A stretch of DNA of 5,952 nt from Pseudomonadota bacterium (GTDB taxonomy: Bacteria; Desulfobacterota; JADFVX01): contig JADFVM010000148.1 in the NCBI GenBank assembly GCA_015222555.1, forward strand, positions 1 to 5,952, given 5' to 3'. Within the stretch, counting starts at the first letter, position 1. Each line of letters opens with the position of its first letter. The position numbers and the translations under genes were made by a program. Below are positions 1 to 5,656 of this stretch, one piece after another. Below the pieces are notes generated by a model. The model was not told the DNA's origin. It did no database searches and saw only the letters and a list, made by a program, of their open reading frames with translations.

Positions 1-750
1 CCCTGATATTGTCGAATTCTGTCAACATGAAAAAGAGGGTCCCCTTTCCTGGAGAGGGTGCTTCTACGATCTCTATCTCTGCGTCCAAACCCTTTTCCTG
101 AAGCAAGCGTAAGGCCCGATCACGCTGTCGTTCGGCAATGGAGAGGGGAAGGTTTGATACGGCCGATAGGGCCGTTATCCTGGTGAGTTTCCCTCGTTCA
201 GTTATATCAATCGGCGAGAGCCTCTTAGCGGGCTCGATATGTAAACATACCGAGCCGCCGCCGCCTGGATACCAGCCCCACCTGTCTATTTCCAGACTTG
301 TCTTAATTCCGATTTTCGAAAGGAGCGGGAAGAGGACATCCCTCAAATAGTGGACGGTGGGCGACCACTCCACATGGGTACCCCCTTCGATCACTACTGT
401 AGACCCTTCCTTTGCCAGTGCCAGGGGCGGAAGAATGCTCTGAACGACAAGGGAGACAGAGCCTGCACTCCCCCTTAACTCCGATACATCGAAGCAATAT
501 TCCCTCCCCTGACCTTGCCGGGTGAAAAGGAAAGTTTTGTCGAGTCGAGTGCATCACCCTTAACGACTGCACCGGAGATCGCTTTTGCCGCCCTGACACC
601 GGTCAGGTGCTGAGGCCTGAGACCCGGTTTCTTTCTTCCCTTTCTTATGTTGTATATCTCGAAGGACTTTCCCGTTATGCAAGATAGTGCAAGGGCCGTG
701 CGGACGATCTGCCCGCCGCCCTCACCAAAGCTGCCGTCTATTCTTATCAT
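1..750 (-). pseudogene. rtcA: RNA 3'-terminal phosphate cyclase (RtcA), frameshifted, C-terminus beyond window edge
   Basis: RtcA uses ATP to convert an RNA 3'-phosphate to a 2',3'-cyclic phosphate, an RNA repair or processing reaction in the cytoplasm. The first 83 residues, from ATG at 750, carry the family opening MIRIDGSFGEGGGQIVRTAL and the PGLRPQHLTG motif. After RGG the frame runs into TAA at 475-477. Moving to the next frame at 502 restores a clean family sequence (EYCFDVSELRGSAGSVSL, EGGTHVEWSP, RWGWYPGGGGSV, LPLSIAERQRDRA) with no stop to the window edge, 167 further codons. The simplest reading is loss of one G in the minus-strand run AGGGGAGGGAATATT (positions 496-510). About 250 of the usual ~340 residues are present; the catalytic histidine near the C-terminus lies outside. 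The cyclase signature has W where R or H usually precedes GxxPxGGG. The start has only a weak ribosome binding site. A sequencing error would make this an intact gene. No rtcB or rtcR is visible. Confidence 0.9.
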
Positions 751-837
751 GAGATATTTTTTTGCCTACCCTTGCATTTATAGAATCAACTGGTAAAATT
801 AGTATTAAGAGGTAGTTTTGATATTTGACAGTTTGAT

Positions 838-946
838 TACCCGGTCTTACACTAGCAGATGTTAGGCCCATCCGTGGGGTTGATCCCCCCAGAATGTTTT
901 GCGGGTGCACACGAAAACAACGGATTGGTTAAGCGAGGACCGGGTA
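838..946. repeat. Nested inverted repeats, possible structured RNA
   Basis: TACCCGGTC at 838-846 is the exact reverse complement of GACCGGGTA at 938-946. Inside it, ATCCGT (870-875) pairs with ACGGAT (920-925). Inside that sit two small potential hairpins: GGGG-TTGAT-CCCC at 876-888, and one starting GTTTTGCG and ending CGAAAAC around 896-919. The order is compatible with a branched RNA fold on either strand, but the stems are short and unequal unpaired stretches separate them. I recognise no RNA family, and chance cannot be excluded. Confidence 0.3.
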
Positions 947-1068
947 GTCTTTTTTAGTAACTTAGAAGTAATTTTCTGGCAGAAAATTACTTCGTGAAGG
1001 CACTTACACCCCTCAAGGTGGTACTGAAAAGAGTCCAGTTTATCCGGGTTAGAGATATTTTCATTCAA
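862..1068 (-). CDS. Possible short ORF, 68 codons, unknown
   Basis: The ORF starts at ATG 1068, six bases after an AGGAAGG-like ribosome binding site, and begins MNENISNPDKLDSFQYHLEG. It lies 62 bp downstream of the CapA-like stop codon on the same strand. It has three cysteines in its first half and no membrane segment. I recognise no family. The perfect palindrome at 965-993 falls inside it and the nested repeats overlap its 3' end, which fits non-coding DNA better. It is listed mainly because the ribosome binding site is reasonable. Confidence 0.18.
   Translation of the reverse strand: MNENISNPDKLDSFQYHLEGCKCLHEVIFCQKITSKLLKKTTRSSLNQSVVFVCTRKTFWGDQPHGWA
965..993. repeat. Perfect 13-bp inverted repeat with 3-nt loop
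   Basis: GAAGTAATTTTCT (965-977), then GGC, then AGAAAATTACTTC (981-993): 13 perfect base pairs. Neither strand has a T-run directly after it, so it is not a typical intrinsic terminator. It could be a protein-binding site, a transcript-end hairpin for the minus-strand CapA-like gene 138 bp upstream, or the relic of a small palindromic repeat. Confidence 0.6.
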
Positions 1069-1130
1069 TCCCTTCCTGTTTTTCCGGCATCCGATATCCT
1101 GTTAACATTTATTTTTTCCTGAGAAAGAAA

Positions 1131-2387
1131 TCAGTCCCATTTCAGTGTCAGGTTGTTTTCCTTATTCAACTCCACTCGGGTTCCGAGCTTTTTGCCTTCT
1201 CTGTTCAAAGTGTTTCTCAGCCACACTGCATCGATCGTCGATGCCCGGGTCACTTTAAATCGTTTAATCTGTGTTGGTGTTATCTGCAAACGAAGGAGTT
1301 CTCCCGTTGTCGGCTCCACACTCGCAAAGTACATAAGACCCAGATCACTCCTGAACTCTTCATATCCGCTGATACCTTCATAGTCATTGAGAAAATCTCC
1401 ACAGCCGTAGATAATGAGTCTCTTTTTATAAACCTCTATCCCCTTTACATGGTGAGATGAATGGCCATGAATGATGTCAACACCGGCATCATCAATCAGT
1501 TTGTGCGCAAATTGCCTTTGCTCAAGAGGAATATCATAACCCCAATTGCTTCCCCAGTGAATGGAGGCAATAACGATATCTCCCTTTTGCTTTACCTTTT
1601 CGACTTTATCTTTGATCTGCCGGACGGTTTGATAAGACAGGTCTTTTAGCAGGGTTACGCCAGGCTTGTCTTCGGATGCGGCCCAGCTTTCAGGGATTCC
1701 GCTCGTTTTTGATCCGAATGAAAACAGAATCACCCGCCCCTTCTCCTCAACCTCTACCACTGCCGGTGCTTCCGCCTCTTTCAGGTTTTGTCCCGCTCCT
1801 GAAAATCTTATATGGGCTTTTTTAAGCGTCTTCAATGTTTCCTTTAATCCCGAATATCCCCAGTCGAGGACGTGGTTGTTTGCAAGTGCAGAAACATCTA
1901 TCTTTGCCGCCGAAATGGCAGGGATGTTCCGGGGATGCATCCGGTAGTTGATACCCTTGCCTTTCCAGTAATCGTCGCTTTCGGTTACCGCAGTTTCCAG
2001 GTTGATGATTCTCAGGTCCGGCTTTACCCGTTCCAGTTCATCGAGGGCATCTCCCCATATGTAAGGCCACCCGGCAGGTTGTTTGATCGGGCCATTCGCT
2101 CTCTCGGCGAGCTTTACATAGGTTCTGGCATCTCTTACGAATGGCTCATAGATCTGAGGATTACCGGGATGGGGCAGCACCTGATCTACACCTCTCCCGG
2201 TCATAACATCACCGCTCATGAAGATGGTGATAAGATTGGAATCTCTTGCCGGTTTATCAGCCATTTTTTCCCCTGACTTTTTCATTTCCGAGATCCCCTT
2301 GTCGCTCTCTTCCCCAGATACCAACGACACCGGGGAAGTGAAAAGGAATAATCCAATGAGAGGATAAAGAAAGAGTTTGCTCCGCAT
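1131..2387 (-). CDS. CapA family secreted metallophosphoesterase-fold protein
   Basis: A full-length 418-residue protein of the PGA_cap (CapA) family, which has a calcineurin-like metallophosphoesterase fold. The founding member acts in poly-gamma-glutamate capsule formation, but most homologues have no known substrate. Residues 1-25 form a signal peptide: basic MRSK, a hydrophobic stretch from about 5 to 23, then SGEES. This implies export. A polar linker to about 50 precedes the domain. Metal-site type motifs follow in family order: SGDVMTGRG (58-66), NLETAVT (129-135), NYRMHP (147-152), ALANNHVLDWG (167-177), SIHWGSNWG (275-283), HGHSSHHVKGIEVY (307-320) and GCGDFLND (328-335). The start is supported by an AGGGA element seven bases before the ATG. 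No capB or capC is adjacent, so a capsule role is not supported. A MITE-like element ends 59 bp upstream of the ATG, so the promoter probably overlaps or abuts it. Confidence 0.92.
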   Translation of the reverse strand: MRSKLFLYPLIGLFLFTSPVSLVSGEESDKGISEMKKSGEKMADKPARDSNLITIFMSGDVMTGRGVDQVLPHPGNPQIYEPFVRDARTYVKLAERANGPIKQPAGWPYIWGDALDELERVKPDLRIINLETAVTESDDYWKGKGINYRMHPRNIPAISAAKIDVSALANNHVLDWGYSGLKETLKTLKKAHIRFSGAGQNLKEAEAPAVVEVEEKGRVILFSFGSKTSGIPESWAASEDKPGVTLLKDLSYQTVRQIKDKVEKVKQKGDIVIASIHWGSNWGYDIPLEQRQFAHKLIDDAGVDIIHGHSSHHVKGIEVYKKRLIIYGCGDFLNDYEGISGYEEFRSDLGLMYFASVEPTTGELLRLQITPTQIKRFKVTRASTIDAVWLRNTLNREGKKLGTRVELNKENNLTLKWD

Positions 2388-2690
2388 TTCAGCGTCCCTG
2401 TTTGAAAATTACCTGCCCTGATAATTATGCAGAATTTTAACATAATCCTGAATCCGTGACTTCATGACGGCAAATAGCGCAAGTCATTGACCTGCCTAAG
2501 CTTTAAAAAAATGCCCGCTTAAACTATGAGTGAAGCTAAGATTTTTTGAAAACTTAATCAAGCCAAGCACTTACACTTGTTATCCGCCCTTAAATCACGG
2601 AATCAGGATAATTATAGATAAGCGATTGTAAACTACCAATTTCTTGCGACACATCCTGTTGTCGGGGAAGATATATTGACAGTAAAGGAC
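2388..2690. other. Intergenic region upstream of the CapA-like gene, mostly a MITE-like element
   Basis: This 303-bp gap lies between the start of the CapA-like gene and the end of the CBS gene, both on the minus strand. Positions 2447-2607 are a small mobile element, described separately. The remaining 60 bp beside the CapA-like gene carry its ribosome binding site and AT-rich -10-like sequences too weak to call. The 83 bp beside the CBS gene have no strong terminator, only a 5-bp stem at 2647-2664. Confidence 0.6.
2447..2607 (+). mobile_element. MITE-like non-autonomous element, copy A (161 bp), direct repeats ATAAT
   Basis: The left end CCTGAATCCGTGA (2447-2459) pairs with the right end TCACGGAATCAGG (2595-2607), with one mismatch in 13. 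The element is flanked by identical ATAAT on both sides (2442-2446 and 2608-2612), as expected of a 5-bp target duplication. A 46-bp core at 2506-2551 recurs inverted in copy B with 42 identities, including 22 exact bases at 2530-2551. The core starts about 60 bp from this end, the same offset as in copy B. It has an A6T/ATTTTTT outer pairing and a GCTT/AAGC inner pairing. There is no transposase ORF. Ends beginning CCT and a 4-5 bp duplication are reminiscent of the IS1380 family, from memory only. The ends have drifted from those of copy B, so this is an older or different subtype. Confidence 0.72.
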
Positions 2691-3140
2691 CTATTTCCTG
2701 GAGTCCCTCTCCCTTTCCTGCTCCCGTTCGACCAGCTGGTTGATATCAGCGAGTTCTTCTGCCAGAAGTTCAATAAGGTCATCAACGGCAAGAATACCGG
2801 CCAGCTCTCCATTCCTGTTCAGGACAGGGACCCTTCTGACTCCCCGCCTTTTCATCAGTTTTAAGGCCTCACTGATACCGTCATCCTCCCCGATGCTTAG
2901 TAGATCGAAGCTCATCACATCACCGACGAGTAGATTTTCCACGCCCACATCCTCTGCGATGATTTCGACGACGATATCACGGTCTGTCAGAAGACCGACC
3001 GGATGGGGTTTTCCTTCCCTCTGTTCGGTAACCACAAGGGCACCGACATGATGATCTCGCATAAGTTTCGCCGCCTCGACAACGGTATTGTCCCTGCTGA
3101 CAAAGTACACCTCACGGTTGCATATCTCACCTACAGACAT
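2691..3140 (-). CDS. Tandem CBS-domain protein
   Basis: A 149-residue stand-alone protein made of two CBS domains (a Bateman module), a type that usually binds adenine nucleotides and acts as an energy or ligand sensor for a partner protein. CBS1 spans about residues 3-62 and has HVGALVVTE (31-39) and the signature GLLTDRDIV (49-57). CBS2 spans about 72-130 and has GVRRVPVLNRNGELAGILAV (100-119) followed by DDLIELL. Residues 131-149 form a highly charged helical tail. There is no membrane or enzymatic domain, so it should be cytosolic. The start is firm: AGGAGG lies four bases before the ATG. A TTTACA-17-TAAAAT promoter lies just upstream. It sits between two inverted MITE-like elements and has no obvious operon partner. 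The ligand and target are unknown. Confidence 0.92.
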   Translation of the reverse strand: MSVGEICNREVYFVSRDNTVVEAAKLMRDHHVGALVVTEQREGKPHPVGLLTDRDIVVEIIAEDVGVENLLVGDVMSFDLLSIGEDDGISEALKLMKRRGVRRVPVLNRNGELAGILAVDDLIELLAEELADINQLVEREQERERDSRK

Positions 3141-3169
3141 AATGCCTCCTAACTCTTCATAAGTGTTTA

Positions 3170-3198
3170 ATTTTATAATTTCACGGCCAGGCTGTAAA
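3170..3198 (-). promoter_or_regulatory. Sigma-70-type promoter for the CBS gene
   Basis: On the minus strand TTTACA (3198-3193) is followed after 17 bp by TAAAAT (3175-3170), each one base from consensus. The predicted transcript start near 3163 leaves a leader of about 22 bases that just holds the AGGAGG ribosome binding site. Confidence 0.5.
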
Positions 3199-3376
3199 GC
3201 CTTCTACTATAAACATACCTCCTCAAAGAAGGTTTTTCAAATAATTCCAGATATTCATTCATCTGCACGCCTTATCAATGCTTTATTGTCTGATTTTTCC
3301 TCCCGTAAATGCGATATGGTATAGTTGAGATATGCAGACCACTTTTGTTTATTGCAACTGACGATAGTCCAATAAT

Positions 3377-3538
3377 CCTAGAAACGTCAGTTGGGCATGA
3401 ACTTAGAGTGCAACGTATTGGTTTCACAGTGCTTTCAAAAAATCTTAGCTTCACCCGTAGGTTAAGCGGGTATTTTTTGGGTGGGCTGTGGAATCAAGAG
3501 GTTGTGCTATAAAACATGATCCAACTGCCGTTTCTAGG
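3377..3538 (-). mobile_element. MITE-like non-autonomous element, copy B (162 bp), direct repeats ATAAT/ATAAG
   Basis: The left end CCTAGAAACGTCAGTTGG (3377-3394) is the inverted match of the right end CCAACTGCCGTTTCTAGG (3521-3538), 17 of 18 bases. GCATGA and CATGAT lie just inside the two ends. The flanks are ATAAT (3372-3376) and ATAAG (3539-3543), a near-perfect 5-bp direct repeat. The 46-bp core shared with copy A lies at 3433-3478 on the opposite strand, 60 bp from the right end. Within it, ACCCG and CGGGT can form a stem inside A6T/ATTTTTT arms. There is no transposase ORF, so an autonomous relative elsewhere would have to move it. The strand given is relative to copy A. Its right end stops 25 bp before the cheR start codon. 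Confidence 0.78.
3505..3513 (+). promoter_or_regulatory. Possible extended -10 inside MITE copy B, reading into cheR
   Basis: TGC-TATAAA fits an extended -10 (TGnTATAAT) with one mismatch. It lies about 50 bp before the cheR ATG, which would put the transcript start near 3520. No good -35 lies 16-18 bp upstream (GCTGTG at 17), so the call rests on the extended -10 alone. In copy A the same place reads TTGCGCTATTTG, so the -10 is not conserved. Confidence 0.3.
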
Positions 3539-3563
3539 ATAAGGGGTAACCTCAACAAGAAAG

Positions 3564-4412
3564 ATGAATGATAGAGAATGCATAGAGTTTCTCCAGTTGG
3601 CCCTTCCGAAAATGGAGATGCGGTGGGTCGGTTTCAGGAAGGTGCGAAAGCAGGTATGCAAGCGGATCAACAGGCGAATCAACGAACTGACTCTTTCAAA
3701 CAGTTCTGCCTATATGCGCTATCTGGATGCCTGCCCTGAAGAGTGGGCTCAACTCGACCAGATGTGCCGCATCACCATATCCAGGTTTTACCGTGACAGG
3801 GGCCTGTTCGGCCATTTGGAAAATGATGAGCTTCCGGAGATTGCCAGGAAGGCGATTGGAAGGGGGGAGAAGGAACTTAGTTGCTGGAGCATCGGCTGCG
3901 CTTCGGGGGAGGAAGCGTACACAGTACTCCTCATCTGGGAGAAGCGCCTGAAGCCCCGGTTCCCGAATCTGGAGATCAAAGTTATCGCCAGCGACTCGGA
4001 CCCAAACATGATTCGTCGTGGTGAAGCGGGTTGCTACGGACCGGGCAGCATGAAGGACCTGCCCGAAGAACTGATGGAAGCCGGATTTGACCGCTCTGGC
4101 GAGCAACTCTGCATCAAGGATCGATTTAAAAATAAGATCAAATTTTTGAACCAGGACATCCGGGAGGCTATGCCCGACGGCCCTTTCCACCTCATTCTCT
4201 GCAGAAACCTCGTATTTACCTATTTCAATGAGCGCCTGCAGCAGAGAATCCTCAAAGGGATAAGGGAGAGGTTAACTCCAGGCGGCATACTTGTAACAGG
4301 GATTCATGAAACCCTCCCCGCAGGGAGCAATGACCTGTTCCTGTCGGAAGCACCTCATATCGGGATCTATCGAAGTTATTTGCGACCATGGGTGAATGAT
4401 GATGCACATTGA
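3564..4412 (+). CDS. cheR: CheR-type SAM-dependent methyltransferase, orphan
   Basis: A 282-residue protein of normal CheR length. CheR proteins transfer methyl groups from S-adenosylmethionine to glutamates of chemoreceptors in the cytoplasm. The N-terminal helical part (about 1-70) leads into ISRFYRDRGLF (72-82), matching the family's T/S-x-F-F/Y-R-D/E segment. The SAM-binding fold has WSIGCASGEEAYTV (108-121, motif I with the GEE acid pair), IASDSDPNMIRRGEAGCYG (141-159, acidic strand-2 end), ILCRNLVFTYFN (211-222, the CRN-YF motif) and LTPGGILVTGIHETL (237-251). No receptor, cheA, cheB or cheW is visible, so the target could be a distant receptor or a non-chemotaxis protein. The ribosome binding site is weak (AAGAAAG just before the ATG, or AAGGGG further upstream). 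The nearby MITE end suggests altered expression. The next gene starts 91 bp downstream on the same strand. Confidence 0.88.
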   Translation: MNDRECIEFLQLALPKMEMRWVGFRKVRKQVCKRINRRINELTLSNSSAYMRYLDACPEEWAQLDQMCRITISRFYRDRGLFGHLENDELPEIARKAIGRGEKELSCWSIGCASGEEAYTVLLIWEKRLKPRFPNLEIKVIASDSDPNMIRRGEAGCYGPGSMKDLPEELMEAGFDRSGEQLCIKDRFKNKIKFLNQDIREAMPDGPFHLILCRNLVFTYFNERLQQRILKGIRERLTPGGILVTGIHETLPAGSNDLFLSEAPHIGIYRSYLRPWVNDDAH

Positions 4413-4503
4413 TTGGGGGCTAGAGGGAGCAGGAATGGAAGCTGAATGCCCCCGCCGCGGGATGGTAAAATCTGGCAATTTATGAGACTGTTGATGAACA
4501 AAG

Positions 4504-5181
4504 ATGAAAGGAAAAAGAGTATCAATAAGTGACGTATGGCGCCCCGTTCTGTTGCTCACGCTGGTAGTAGTGGGGCTGGTCTTGCATTTCCTGGAGCGGA
4601 TTGAATGGCGCCAGCTACTGCAATGGGCAGATGAATACAGCCAATACTGGTGGGTAGTCGCAGGGCTGATCCTGCTGCAGGCCCTGCTTTTCATGCTGGC
4701 ACTTCCCGGCTCCACCCTTTTATGGGTGGTGGCTCCCCTCTATCCTCCTGTCAGTGCCACCTTGATCCTGGTCGCGGGCAGCACTCTGGGTGGAGTGGCC
4801 GGGTATCTGTTCGCCCGCACGATGGCGGCACCATGGATTACGCACATCCGGGGCAACCGTTTTTTCCGTTTACTGGAGAAAAGAAGTGATTTTCTGACTC
4901 AGTGCGCAATACGCACCTTGCCCAGCTTTCCGCACTCTGTCATCAACTACAGCGCAGGCCTTCTGAAACTTCCTCTCCGTCCCTTCCTCTCCGCCGCAGT
5001 GATCGGGATTTCCATAAAAACCTACCTCTATACGACCACCATCCATCGGGCGGTGAAGATGACTGACTATTCCGAACTTATCCGCATCGAAACGATGGCC
5101 CCCCTTGTCATCCTGGCCCTTCTCTTCATTCTGGCCCAGTTCTTTCAACATCGCCTCTCCCGCATGCATAGAAAGGACTGA
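4504..5181 (+). CDS. VTT-domain (TVP38/TMEM64, DedA-like) membrane protein
   Basis: A 225-residue inner-membrane protein of the TVP38/TMEM64 (VTT, formerly SNARE-associated) family. Relatives are linked to lipid scrambling or flipping and membrane homeostasis; the substrate here is unknown. Hydrophobic segments lie at about 14-31, 49-66, 70-92, 94-106, 157-178 and 197-214. Family marks are LALPGSTLLWVVAP (65-78), GSTLGGVAGYLFAR (92-105) and the segment IRTLPSFPHSVINYSAGLLK (136-155), the R-x-x-P-x-x-P...NY-x-x-G signature. A stop codon nine bases upstream in frame fixes ATG 4504 as the first ATG, but its ribosome binding site is poor. It follows cheR by 91 bp, within which GGGGGC (4415-4420) can pair with GCCCCC (4448-4453). 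Co-transcription with cheR is possible but unproven. Confidence 0.88.
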   Translation: MKGKRVSISDVWRPVLLLTLVVVGLVLHFLERIEWRQLLQWADEYSQYWWVVAGLILLQALLFMLALPGSTLLWVVAPLYPPVSATLILVAGSTLGGVAGYLFARTMAAPWITHIRGNRFFRLLEKRSDFLTQCAIRTLPSFPHSVINYSAGLLKLPLRPFLSAAVIGISIKTYLYTTTIHRAVKMTDYSELIRIETMAPLVILALLFILAQFFQHRLSRMHRKD

Positions 5182-5210
5182 AAAATAATGGAACTTATAT
5201 AATTATTTTT
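5181..5210 (+). repeat. AT-rich stem-loop after the VTT gene
   Basis: AAAAATAAT (5181-5189) is the exact reverse complement of ATTATTTTT (5202-5210), with a 12-nt loop starting at the VTT stop codon. A competing pairing joins AACTTA (5192-5197) to TAAGTT (5215-5220). It has no GC pairs in the stem, so it would be a weak terminator at best. It may protect the 3' end or simply be AT-rich spacer. Confidence 0.3.
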
Positions 5211-5249
5211 GTTCTAAGTTACAACACAAAGATAATGGGGGGTGGAAAG

Positions 5250-5375
5250 ATGGTAATGACGACAGTGGACTATTTGGTAATTCTCACCATCATGGTGACG
5301 GCATTTATAAGTGTGAACAGGTGCAAGATAGTCAGGGTTTTTGCAGATAGAAAGGGGGAGAGGGTTTCCACGTGA
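5250..5375 (+). CDS. Possible small single-pass membrane protein, 41 aa
   Basis: A 41-codon ORF begins MVMTTVDYLVILTIMVTAF and ends at TGA 5373-5375. Residues 7-22 are hydrophobic and long enough to cross the membrane. The tail after residue 23 is rich in K and R (NRCKIVRVFADRKGERVST), which predicts a cytoplasmic C-terminus. A G-rich stretch (GGGGGGTGG, 5237-5245) lies just before the start as a plausible ribosome binding site, and an intrinsic terminator follows 30 bp after the stop. It lies 68 bp after the VTT gene on the same strand. I recognise no family. Its placement between a G-rich start site and a terminator is the main support. Confidence 0.45.
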   Translation: MVMTTVDYLVILTIMVTAFISVNRCKIVRVFADRKGERVST

Positions 5376-5405
5376 TGCCTCCATACTCCAATAGAAAATG
5401 AATTT

Positions 5406-5432
5406 AAAAAGGGACTTTCGGTCCCTTTTTTT
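5406..5432. terminator. Bidirectional intrinsic terminator
   Basis: GGGAC (5411-5415) pairs with GTCCC (5421-5425) around the loop TTTCG. AAAAA on the left and a seven-T run on the right (5426-5432) extend the stem to ten pairs and give T-tracts on both strands. It would end the plus-strand cheR/VTT/small-ORF transcripts and the minus-strand SagB-like relic, which stops at 5456. Confidence 0.85.
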
Positions 5433-5455
5433 ACATCTTATTCCGACGAAAAAAC

Positions 5456-5625
5456 CTATTTCATTCGTCCCAGCGGTAATATAGCCAGCGGTTCTTCTTC
5501 CTCCGTCATAGTGATGATCTTCTTTTCAGTAATGCCTTTTCCGTTGAAACCTTGCCCGCAAAAACAGGTTCAGGAAGGACGATTCTCCCGGAAAGTTCAG
5601 TTTTTGGACGAGCCCTCTGGACCAT
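5456..5625 (-). pseudogene. SagB-like nitroreductase-fold gene relic, internally deleted and frameshifted
   Basis: From ATG 5625, preceded by GGAG eight bases upstream, 39 codons give a SagB/ThcOx-type start: GRIVLPEPVFAGKVST then EKALLKRRSSL, ending in TGA 5506-5508. This parallels the intact gene at 5734 (TIKLPEPRIDGEMSVERALQKRRSIREY). In another frame, overlapping the end, comes ITMTEEEEPLAILPLGRMK and stop TAG 5456-5458, which resembles the usual C-terminal end of the family (acidic run, then PLAI-x-P-x-G-R). About 150-200 residues of the FMN-binding body are missing, so an internal deletion joined the two ends out of frame near 5505-5520. Unlike the intact neighbour it has no signal peptide. 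The C-terminal assignment rests on recalled family pattern and is less certain than the N-terminal one. Confidence 0.6.
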
Positions 5626-5656
5626 GCTGGTTTCTCCGCAAATAATCAATAACAAT

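Larger units (their letters stand above)
751..1130. other. 380-bp stretch between rtcA and the CapA-like gene, no convincing gene
   Basis: This stretch is AT-rich and has no recognisable protein. It holds one weak short ORF (862-1068, minus), a perfect 13-bp-arm palindrome (965-993) and a nested set of inverted repeats (838-946), all listed separately. I see no good terminator after the CapA-like stop codon at 1131 and no convincing promoter for rtcA. Confidence 0.6.
3141..3563. other. Divergent intergenic region between the CBS gene and cheR
   Basis: This 423-bp region separates the minus-strand CBS gene from plus-strand cheR. It contains the CBS promoter and ribosome binding site at its left, about 170 bp with no recognisable feature (roughly 3200-3371), and the MITE-like copy B at 3377-3538. 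I find no gene in it. Confidence 0.6.

Noticed and set aside
722..910. 62-codon minus-strand ORF overlapping the rtcA start
   Set aside because: It overlaps the firmly placed rtcA N-terminus in another frame, has no family resemblance, and shares DNA with the nested inverted repeats.
861..934. GTTAGGC (861-867) and GTTAAGC (928-934), resembling integron attC core sites
   Set aside because: Both lie in the same orientation. An attC site needs inverted RYYYAAC and GTTRRRY ends, and no integrase or cassette array is present.
1000..1009. GCACTTACAC shared with 2567-2576 inside MITE copy A, suggesting a third element
   Set aside because: No terminal repeats or core are found at the expected distances, and a 10-base match is expected several times by chance in a window of this size.
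1872..2276. 134-codon plus-strand ORF inside the CapA-like gene
   Set aside because: It lies entirely antisense to a well-supported family protein and has no ribosome binding site or motif of its own.
3183..3218. Minus-strand 11-codon ORF starting near 3215 after GAGGAGG, a possible leader peptide
   Set aside because: The spacing from GAGGAGG to the ATG is only one base, the ORF is very short, and the better promoter for the CBS gene lies inside it, so it would not be in that transcript.
2447..3538. Reading the two MITE-like elements plus the CBS gene as one composite transposon
   Set aside because: Each element has its own ends and its own flanking direct repeats, which indicates two separate insertions. 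No transposase is present, and the outermost flanks do not form a shared target duplication beyond the ATAAT motif common to both sites.
3696..4190. 164-codon minus-strand ORF inside cheR
   Set aside because: It is antisense to the conserved CheR motifs, and its sequence resembles no family.
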